This document shows, piece after piece, positions 5,599-11,372 of a DNA stretch of 12,244 bases. Position 1 is the stretch's first letter; each line of letters begins with the position of its first letter. The notes beneath the pieces are model-generated. The model worked only from the letters and a program-made list of their open reading frames with translations. It was not told where the DNA came from and ran no database searches. Source of the DNA: Dehalococcoidia bacterium. GTDB taxonomy: Bacteria > Chloroflexota > Dehalococcoidia > JACVQG01 > JAHKAY01. The translations under genes and the position numbers were made by a program. The stretch spans positions 1-12,244 of the forward strand of contig JASLQE010000368.1 of NCBI GenBank assembly GCA_030744635.1. The letters run 5' to 3'.

Positions 5599-6102
5599 AT
5601 GGACATAGAGGACCTTTCCCGGGAGCAGTTGCTGACCCTGCTCAAGGACTACTCCAGGATGGTCACGGCCATAGACGGCTACTGGTTTATGGCGGTGGGG
5701 GAGAAGCAGGGCCATGACGCGGCCTATGAGAGGGACTGGGCGGTCTGGGAGAAGGCCGCACCCTACGAGGCACGCCTGATAAGCCGCGCGCTGGGCATCG
5801 GCACCGGGGTGGACATTCCTACCATACTGGATGTGCTCAAGGCCTGCCCCACCTGGTACTCCCTGGGCACGGAGGTCAGTGCGGAGGGCCCGGACCGGGG
5901 ACTGCTGACGATGGTGGACTGCTCTGTGCAGAAGAACCGGGCACGCATGGGCCTGGATGAGTTTGCCTGCAAGGACATCGGGCTGCTAACAACCAAGGCC
6001 TACGGGAAGGCCCTCAACGCTGAAGTGAAAGTGACCTGCAAGGTGTGTCCACCGGACCCACATCCTCCGGATATCTGGTGCCAGTGGCAGTTCGAGCTAT
6101 AG
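5599..6102 (+). CDS. DUF6125-like protein with C-terminal cysteine cluster
   Basis: The ATG at 5599 is preceded by a clear SD (AAAGGAG, seven bases away), which favours it over an in-frame ATA/ATG further up and gives 167 residues. The N-terminus DLSREQLLTLLKDYSR followed by DGYWFMAVGEKQG, and the end CKVCPPDPHPPDIWCQWQF, match my recollection of the DUF6125 family of anaerobic bacteria, which some annotations liken to a thiazoline-carboxylate hydrolase. Six cysteines (83, 108, 124, 147, 150, 161) include a CxxC and could bind a metal or cofactor. No signal peptide or membrane segment is seen. The function is unknown. Position after ybeY suggests co-transcription but not a shared job. The family name is from memory, not from a search. 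Confidence 0.75.
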   Translation: MDIEDLSREQLLTLLKDYSRMVTAIDGYWFMAVGEKQGHDAAYERDWAVWEKAAPYEARLISRALGIGTGVDIPTILDVLKACPTWYSLGTEVSAEGPDRGLLTMVDCSVQKNRARMGLDEFACKDIGLLTTKAYGKALNAEVKVTCKVCPPDPHPPDIWCQWQFEL

Positions 6103-6124
6103 GTGGAAGGCCTTCCCTACCAAT

Positions 6125-6150
6125 CCCCCCGGTGAGACTGCTCCGGGGGG
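6125..6150 (+). repeat. GC-only hairpin downstream of the DUF6125-like gene
   Basis: CCCCCCGG (6125-6132) and CCGGGGGG (6143-6150) pair perfectly over eight bases with a ten-base loop. There is no T-run after it, so it is not a standard intrinsic terminator. It could stabilise the 3' end of the upstream mRNA. Confidence 0.45.
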
Positions 6151-6164
6151 CAAAGCCCGCCAGA

Positions 6165-6199
6165 CCCCCCCCGCGGTTGTCAAGGGGTTTGGGGGGGGG
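6165..6199 (+). repeat. C-run/G-run hairpin before the dnaX promoter
   Basis: Eight Cs (6165-6172) face nine Gs (6191-6199), with 18 bases between. The flanks AGCCCGCC (6154-6161) and GGCAGGCT (about 6198-6205) extend the pairing with one mismatch. The homopolymer runs could also form G-quadruplex/i-motif-like structures or be prone to slippage. Confidence 0.4.
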
Positions 6200-6225
6200 C
6201 AGGCTTTCAAGGGCTAATCTGCCTG

Positions 6226-6255
6226 TTGGGGTGGGCCTGGGCGATGGTTTATAAT
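6226..6255 (+). promoter_or_regulatory. Promoter of the dnaX operon, leaderless
   Basis: A perfect TATAAT at 6250-6255 ends seven bases before the dnaX ATG (6263), with a TTGGGG (6226-6231) 18 bases upstream as -35. Transcription should begin at or next to the A of the ATG. An AGGG lies too close to the ATG (two bases) to work as an SD. The -10 is strong and the -35 is only half matching. Confidence 0.55.
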
Positions 6256-6262
6256 TAGGGAA

Positions 6263-7897
6263 ATGCCCGTCCTCTACAGAAAGTGGCGCCCCCAGACGCT
6301 TGCCGATGTGGCCGGCCAGGACCATGTTACCCGTACCCTGCTGCATGCCCTTAAGGCGGATAAAGTGGCCCATGCTTATCTGTTCTGTGGCCCCAGGGGC
6401 ACCGGCAAGACCACCACCGCGCGCATCCTGGCCAAGGCGGTCAACTGCCTCAACAACGGCCACGGCGAGCCCTGCAACCAGTGTGAGGTATGCCAGGGGG
6501 TTGCTGAAGGCCGGGCTGTAGATATGGTGGAGGCCGATGCCGCCAGCAACCGGGGCATAGATGAAATACGCAGCTTGAGGGAGCGTGTGGCCTTTTCCCC
6601 GGGCCAGTCTCGCTACAAGGTGTACATCATAGACGAGGTTCATATGCTGACCTCAGCCGCCTCTAACGCCCTCCTCAAGACGCTGGAGGAGCCTCCGCCG
6701 CATGTCATCTTCGTGCTGGCTACCACAGAGCCTCACCATGTGCTTCCCACCATACTCTCCCGGTGTCAGCGCTTTGACTTTCGCCGCCTGCCTCAGGCGG
6801 ATATCGTCCCCCGGCTGGAGCAAATCGCACAGGGGGAAGGGGTGTCCATCACCAACCAAGCCCTGAGCGCCATCGCCCTGAGCTCTCTGGGCAGCCTTCG
6901 GGATGCGGTGAACCTGTTAGAGCAGCTCGCCAGCTTTTTCCAGGAGGGTGTTGACCTGCCCCAGGTCCAGGAGCTGCTGGGCCTGAGGGGAGACCTGCGG
7001 GCCAGGGAGCTGGTGGGGCACATAATAGGCCGGGACCTGGCTGCCAGCCTGTCCCTGGTCAGCCAGATTGCATCCGGTGGCGCTGATATCAGGGCATTTC
7101 AGAGAGAGGCGGTGGAGTACCTGCGGGGACTGCTCCTCATCAAGGGGGGCAGTGCCGGTGTGGTGGAAGTCACTGCGGATGAGTTGGCCGGAATGCAGGA
7201 GATGGCCGCCCGGTCCACCATGGAGGAGATAGTACGGGCCACCAGGCTGCTGGCTGAGGCCGACCTGCGCTGGGAGGGTTACTCCAGTCTACCCCTGGAG
7301 CTGGCTCTGGCGGAATGCCTGGCACCGGCTACGGATACAGGCCCGCAACTCCCAACACCGTCTGCGGCGGCGACTCAGCCGCCTCCCGAGACGGTAAAGC
7401 CCCGTGCCAAACAGGCTGCCCGGGCTGAACAGACCGCACCCCCTCCGCCACCCCAGCCCGCATCGCCGCCACCTGTGGCCGAACCGGAACCGATGGCCCC
7501 CGCTCCCCACATACGGGCCCAGCCGGATGCCGCCCTTCCCCAGAGTATGGCGGGTAACCTTACCCTGGTCTTCCTGCAAAGCCACTGGAAGCAGGTCATA
7601 AACCAGTTCCGGGGCATGGGCTCCACCGGCACTCTGGACGCCCTCCTGAGGCAGGCCTGCCATCCGGTTGCGCTGGAGGGTGAAACGCTGGTGTTGGGAT
7701 TCTACAACCAGTGGCACAAGGAGAAGATTGAGGACCCCAAGTACCGGCATATGGTGGAGAGGAAACTCAGCGAGCTCTTCGATACCCCTTGCCAGGTGCG
7801 CTGCGTTCTCACCGAACGCCGCAAGGTTTCCCAGGAGCCGATGGTCAGGGCTGCCCTGGAGCTAGGCGGCCGGATAGTAAACGAGGAGAAGCACTGA
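6263..7897 (+). CDS. dnaX: DNA polymerase III subunit gamma/tau (clamp loader)
   Basis: DnaX is the ATPase of the clamp loader that places the beta clamp on DNA at replication forks. The 544 residues are complete. The AAA+ module has Walker A GPRGTGKT (43-50), a four-Cys zinc site (Cys62, 71, 74, 77), Walker B YIIDEVHM (121-128), sensor 1 LATTEPH (152-158), the SRC arginine finger (166-168) and sensor 2 GSLRDAVNLLEQ (210-221). The collar domain follows to about 355. A Pro/Ala-rich linker (355-428, with PPPPPQP) leads to a tau-like domain (431-520). The first gene of dnaX-ybaB-recR-recO, it starts from a TATAAT promoter without an SD. I see no obvious A-run frameshift signal for a short gamma form. 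Confidence 0.95.
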   Translation: MPVLYRKWRPQTLADVAGQDHVTRTLLHALKADKVAHAYLFCGPRGTGKTTTARILAKAVNCLNNGHGEPCNQCEVCQGVAEGRAVDMVEADAASNRGIDEIRSLRERVAFSPGQSRYKVYIIDEVHMLTSAASNALLKTLEEPPPHVIFVLATTEPHHVLPTILSRCQRFDFRRLPQADIVPRLEQIAQGEGVSITNQALSAIALSSLGSLRDAVNLLEQLASFFQEGVDLPQVQELLGLRGDLRARELVGHIIGRDLAASLSLVSQIASGGADIRAFQREAVEYLRGLLLIKGGSAGVVEVTADELAGMQEMAARSTMEEIVRATRLLAEADLRWEGYSSLPLELALAECLAPATDTGPQLPTPSAAATQPPPETVKPRAKQAARAEQTAPPPPPQPASPPPVAEPEPMAPAPHIRAQPDAALPQSMAGNLTLVFLQSHWKQVINQFRGMGSTGTLDALLRQACHPVALEGETLVLGFYNQWHKEKIEDPKYRHMVERKLSELFDTPCQVRCVLTERRKVSQEPMVRAALELGGRIVNEEKH

Positions 7898-7915
7898 TAG
7901 TGAGCGAGGAGAACT

Positions 7916-8260
7916 ATGGATAGGTCCATAATACGTCAGGCCCAGGAGTTTCAGGCCAAGATGGCAAAGGCACAGGAAGAGCTTTCAGATGCCACCGTGG
8001 AGGTGAGCGCCGGCGGCGGCGCTATTAAAATCCTCATCACCGGTCAGCAGCAGGTGCAGAAAGTGACCCTGTTGACGGATGTAGACATAGCCGATAGGGA
8101 GCTCCTGGAGGACCTCATCCTCACCGCCGTCAACGAGGCCATCGCTAAGTCCCAGGAGCTGGCCCAGGACAAAATGGGCGCAATCACCGCCGGCCTCAAG
8201 CTGCCTGGAATGCCTGGAATGTCGGGATCGCCCGGCTTGGGCCGCAAAGGGTTTTGGTAG
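7916..8260 (+). CDS. ybaB: YbaB/EbfC nucleoid-associated protein
   Basis: YbaB/EbfC proteins are small dimeric DNA-binding proteins associated with the nucleoid. This 114-residue copy has the typical order: an N-terminal helix (IIRQAQEFQAKMAKAQEEL), two or three strands (ATVEVSAGGGAIKILITG, then VQKVTLL), and the C-terminal helices (LLEDLILTAVNEAIAKSQ). A Gly/Met/Pro-rich tail (LPGMPGMSGSPGLG) follows. The start is set by an SD, GAGGAGA, six bases before the ATG, in contrast to the SD-less operon head. It sits 18 bases after dnaX and six before recR, the conserved dnaX-ybaB-recR arrangement of many bacteria. Confidence 0.93.
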   Translation: MDRSIIRQAQEFQAKMAKAQEELSDATVEVSAGGGAIKILITGQQQVQKVTLLTDVDIADRELLEDLILTAVNEAIAKSQELAQDKMGAITAGLKLPGMPGMSGSPGLGRKGFW

Positions 8261-8265
8261 GCACC

Positions 8266-8877
8266 ATGGACCGCCTCTCCGTCCCCACCTCCAGACCCCT
8301 CACCCGGCTGATAGAAGCCCTTAACCGTATGCCGGGGATAGGCCCCAAAATGGCCCAGCGGCTGGCTTACTACTTGCTGAGGGCCTCTGCCGAGGAGGCG
8401 CAGACCCTGGCCGAGGCTATAGTGGCCGTTAAGGAAGAGGCGGTGCTGTGCGCTATATGCCAGAACACCGCGGATACGAGTCCCTGCACCCTGTGTCAGG
8501 ACCCCACCAGGGATCGGAGTCTCATTTGTGTGGTGGAGGAACCCCTGGATGTGCTGGCTCTGGAGCGCAGCGGCGCTTTCAAGGGGCTCTACCATGTGCT
8601 CCATGGCTGTATATCCCCTATTGATGGTGTGGGGCCGGAGGACCTGAAGGTAAGGGAGCTCCTGGCTCGCATACATGATGGGGAGGTGCAAGAGGTCATC
8701 ATGGCCACCAATCCCAACCTGGAAGGAGAGGCTACCTCTATGTATGTCCAACGGCTCCTCAGCCCGCTCGGGGTGAAGGTCAGCCGCCTGGCCCGTGGGC
8801 TGCCCTTTGGCGGCGATGTGGAGTACGCCGATGAGGTCACGCTCTCCCGTGCGTTGCAAGACCGGCACTCGCTGTAG
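8266..8877 (+). CDS. recR: Recombination mediator RecR
   Basis: RecR works with RecO and RecF to load RecA on single-stranded gaps. The ATG at 8266 (GTAGG upstream) gives 203 residues, the family's usual length; an in-frame TTG at 8254 would add four residues with no support. Visible parts are the helix-hairpin-helix LNRMPGIGPKMAQRLA (19-34), the four-cysteine zinc site CAICQ...CTLC (Cys62, 65, 74, 77), and the Toprim domain (about 85-178) with VVEEPLDVLALE, GLYHVLHGCISPIDGVGPED and TNPNLEGEATSMY. A C-terminal segment (SRLARGLPFGGDVEYADE) follows and is strongly conserved. The gene is embedded in the operon just after ybaB and before recO, its functional partner. Confidence 0.95.
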   Translation: MDRLSVPTSRPLTRLIEALNRMPGIGPKMAQRLAYYLLRASAEEAQTLAEAIVAVKEEAVLCAICQNTADTSPCTLCQDPTRDRSLICVVEEPLDVLALERSGAFKGLYHVLHGCISPIDGVGPEDLKVRELLARIHDGEVQEVIMATNPNLEGEATSMYVQRLLSPLGVKVSRLARGLPFGGDVEYADEVTLSRALQDRHSL

Positions 8878-8892
8878 GTCGCTGTTGTCGCC

Positions 8893-9693
8893 ATGACAAG
8901 GCCCCGGGTATACAAAACGGAGGCGGTTGTGCTTGGGGGGACCCGGTTGGGCGAGGCCGACCGTTTGGTTACCCTGTATACCCAGCGCCGAGGTAAAGTG
9001 CGGGCTGTGGTACGGGGGGCGCTACGCCCTCGCAGCCGATTGGGCGGGCACATTCAACCCCTGAGCCACTGTCAGCTCATGCTGACTGAGAGTAAGGGCC
9101 TGGATGTGGTTACCGGATGCCAGATAATTGGCCCTCTGTTCCCCATGCGGGAGGACCTGGTACACCATGCCCGCGGCTTCTACCTGATGGAATTGATAGA
9201 CTGCTTCTGCCCCGAGGGCCTGGAAAACCCCGCCCTGTTCTCCCTGCTGGTGGACACCCTGGAGCACCTCTGCCTTGGTGAAGGCGGGGAACGGGTGTTG
9301 CGGCGGTTTGAGGTCCGCCTGCTGGACATCACCGGCTTTCGTCCGGAGCTACACTGCTGTTTAGGATGCCAGCAGGCGCTGGAACCGGTGACCAACTACC
9401 TGAGCCCCAGCGCCGGCGGGTTGCTGTGTCGCGCTTGCGCTCCGGAGCAGTCCCCAGTTCACTCCGTCAGCGTAAACACTGTCAAGGTGCTGCGCCTGCT
9501 TCGGGAAGCCGACATGGAAACGGTAAACCGGCTGAACTTGGCCCCCGACTTGGCGGCCGAGTTGGAGGCTGCGCTCAGGAGCTATATCCAGTATGTCCTG
9601 GAGCGGAGTATCAAGAGCGGTGTCTGGCTGGAGAGGCTGCGCCGGGAGTTCGGCCCGAACGGAGCTCTCGGAGGGCCACAAAACGGCCGGTGA
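8893..9693 (+). CDS. recO: DNA repair protein RecO
   Basis: RecO anneals single strands and, with RecR, displaces SSB so that RecA can load. The 266 residues begin with the OB-fold (RPRVYKTEAVVLGGTRLGEA, then DRLVTLYTQRRGKVRAVVRGALRP). A helical domain follows, with a zinc-finger-like pair CLGC (156-159) and CRAC (179-182). The gene starts 15 bases after recR without a clear SD, so translation may be coupled to recR. It is the last gene of the operon; an intrinsic terminator follows 30 bases downstream. The tail after about 245 (RREFGPNGALGGPQNGR) looks unstructured. Confidence 0.92.
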   Translation: MTRPRVYKTEAVVLGGTRLGEADRLVTLYTQRRGKVRAVVRGALRPRSRLGGHIQPLSHCQLMLTESKGLDVVTGCQIIGPLFPMREDLVHHARGFYLMELIDCFCPEGLENPALFSLLVDTLEHLCLGEGGERVLRRFEVRLLDITGFRPELHCCLGCQQALEPVTNYLSPSAGGLLCRACAPEQSPVHSVSVNTVKVLRLLREADMETVNRLNLAPDLAAELEAALRSYIQYVLERSIKSGVWLERLRREFGPNGALGGPQNGR

Positions 9694-9722
9694 TCCCATT
9701 GGTATGCCGCGATGCGGGGCGG

Positions 9723-9748
9723 GCCCCGGTAGTCGTTCCGGGCTTTTT
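9723..9748 (+). terminator. Rho-independent terminator after recO
   Basis: GCCCCGG (9723-9729) pairs with CCGGGC (9738-9743) with one bulged C and an eight-base loop, immediately followed by TTTTT (9744-9748). An outer pairing GCGGGC/GCCCGC (9719-9724 with 9749-9754) could compete. Its place 30 bases after recO and before a new promoter fits the end of the dnaX operon. Confidence 0.6.
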
Positions 9749-9807
9749 GCCCGCTTCTGAAAGCGGTGAGAGAAGCAGTCTATTATTGACCTCGTGCCCG
9801 GCTTCCT

Positions 9808-9836
9808 TTAACCTGCTGGGGCCATCGTGCTATAAT
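9808..9836 (+). promoter_or_regulatory. Promoter of the M50 protease-tyrA-aroA operon
   Basis: A perfect TATAAT (9831-9836) lies 17 bases after TTAACC (9808-9813, four of six). Transcription should start near 9843, leaving a leader of only about ten bases before the ATG at 9853, with no SD in it. A TTGACC at 9786-9791 is too far upstream to be its -35. Confidence 0.55.
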
Positions 9837-9852
9837 TACCAGCAACATAGAT

Positions 9853-10515
9853 ATGCTTTTCGGTAATCTGGACCTCCTGCGCTATGACCCTTTGGAATTC
9901 TTACGGCTCATGCTCATGGTGGCCGTGGCCGTAGCCGTGGCCATCGCCGTGCATGAGTTCAGCCATGCCTTGTCCGCCACCCGCCTGGGTGATGATACCC
10001 CCAGGCTACAGGGACGGCTCTCCCTTAACCCGCTGGTACACCTGGACCCGCTGGGCACCCTGTTCCTGTTCCTCGTGGGTTTTGGTTGGGGCAAGCCGGT
10101 AATGGTGGACCGTAACCGGCTAAAGGGTGGCTACCGGGCCATGGGCAAGGTGGCTCTGGCCGGGCCGGTATCAGGACTGGTGGTTGCCGGTCTGCTGTCC
10201 ATGGTGTTGCGGGCCAGCGATATTTCGCTGCGGTCAACCTTGGGTGAAATGCTTCTGATGACGATAATCCTTAACATAATACTCTCTATATTCAACCTCA
10301 TACCTCTACCGCCCCTGGACGGCCATAAAGTGGCGGTGGGCTTTCTGCCCTTTTCCATGGCCCTGTCCTTTCAGCGCCTGGAGCGCTACGGCATCATGCC
10401 CCTGCTCATGCTCATCATCATAGACCGCTTTGTGGGCGTAAGCATTATTTGGAGGGTTATCCGCCCCGGAGTAAACTTCTTCGGCAACCTCTTCCTGGGG
10501 GAGGCGCTGCTCTGA
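9853..10515 (+). CDS. Site-2 protease-family (M50) membrane metallopeptidase
   Basis: This 220-residue polytopic membrane protein carries the zinc-protease signature HEFSH (34-38) in its first helix, after a striking VAVAVAVAIAV run. A second motif, NLIPLPPLDGH (148-158), holds the third ligand, Asp156, at the end of a later helix. Further hydrophobic segments lie at about 66-80, 100-119, 130-150 and 180-200. The lack of a PDZ domain and the small size place it among the short bacterial M50 proteins of unknown substrate (annotated site-2 protease family). Such enzymes cut within the membrane, often releasing regulators. No anti-sigma-type target is nearby. It heads an operon with tyrA, whose start overlaps its stop, but a functional link with aromatic biosynthesis is not implied. 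Confidence 0.9.
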   Translation: MLFGNLDLLRYDPLEFLRLMLMVAVAVAVAIAVHEFSHALSATRLGDDTPRLQGRLSLNPLVHLDPLGTLFLFLVGFGWGKPVMVDRNRLKGGYRAMGKVALAGPVSGLVVAGLLSMVLRASDISLRSTLGEMLLMTIILNIILSIFNLIPLPPLDGHKVAVGFLPFSMALSFQRLERYGIMPLLMLIIIDRFVGVSIIWRVIRPGVNFFGNLFLGEALL

Positions 10516-11372
10516 GCAAAGGTGGAAAAGCGGCCATCATAGGGCTGGGGCTCATCGGGGGCTCCCTGGGGCTGGCCCTCACCGCCGCCGGCTGGGAGGT
10601 AGTGGGTTTCTCCCGCAGACACCGGACGGTGGCCCAGGCCCTGGTCAGGGGCAGTATCAGCCGCGAGGCGGAAGCTCTGGCGGACGCCGTCTACGGGGCC
10701 GATATTGTGGTCCTGGCCACACCCATCCAGGTCCTGCCTGCCGTGATGGATGCGATAGCCCCTCACCTCTCTCCCCATACCGTGGTCACCGATGTCGCCA
10801 GCACCAAAGCGCAGGTGATGCGGTGGGCGGCAGGACACCTGCCCGGTGTTACCTTCATCGGCGGGCATCCCATGGCGGGCAGTGAGAAAACGGGCCTTGA
10901 CGCAGCTACGCCAAACCTTTTCCAGAGGGCTACCTACTGCATTGTGGCCCCACCGGGTGCCCCGGCACAGGCCCTGGAAAGGGTAAAGGGGATGGCGGTG
11001 GCGGTGGGGGCCGCGCCACTGGTGCTGGAGGCCGATGAGCACGACTACCTGGTGGCGGGCATCAGCCACCTGCCGCTGCTGGTGGCCGTCGTACTGGTCC
11101 GGGCGGTGGCCGGTGACAGCACCTGGCCTGCAATGCGGAGGCTGGCGTCCACCGGCTTCCGGGACACGAGCCGGCTTGCATCGGGAAGCCCGGAGATGGG
11201 CCGGGACATGTGTCTCACCAATAAGGACACCATCCTCGCCTGGTTGGAACGCTTCAGGCATGAGCTGGACCAGTTGCGCTGTATTATTGAGGAGGGCGAC
11301 AACGCGGTGGAGGAGGTCCTGGTGCAGGCACGGGACAGCAGGGAGAGATGGCTGGAGGAAAAGGGATGGTGA
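10512..11372 (+). CDS. tyrA: Prephenate dehydrogenase (tyrosine biosynthesis), probable CTG start
   Basis: TyrA oxidatively decarboxylates prephenate (or arogenate) on the way to tyrosine. The Rossmann motif GLGLIGGSLG (11-20) opens the protein; after beta-2 come Ser35-Arg36-Arg37 where NAD-specific enzymes usually have Asp, suggesting NADP preference. ATPIQVLP, DVASTK, the catalytic-His motif GGHPMAGSEKTG (His119), ISHLP and GFRDTSR follow. No ATG or GTG precedes the fold. The CTG at 10512 overlaps the preceding TGA as CTGA and has the SD GGGGAGG about eight bases upstream, giving 286 residues, the normal length. The alternative TTG at 10449 lacks an SD and would add a 21-residue, protease-overlapping tail. 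No ACT domain or fused chorismate mutase is present. Confidence 0.92.
   Translation: MSKGGKAAIIGLGLIGGSLGLALTAAGWEVVGFSRRHRTVAQALVRGSISREAEALADAVYGADIVVLATPIQVLPAVMDAIAPHLSPHTVVTDVASTKAQVMRWAAGHLPGVTFIGGHPMAGSEKTGLDAATPNLFQRATYCIVAPPGAPAQALERVKGMAVAVGAAPLVLEADEHDYLVAGISHLPLLVAVVLVRAVAGDSTWPAMRRLASTGFRDTSRLASGSPEMGRDMCLTNKDTILAWLERFRHELDQLRCIIEEGDNAVEEVLVQARDSRERWLEEKGW

Noticed and set aside
6263..7897. Programmed frameshift site in dnaX producing a gamma form
   Set aside because: No A-rich slippery run with a following stem-loop is visible around the end of the ATPase domain.
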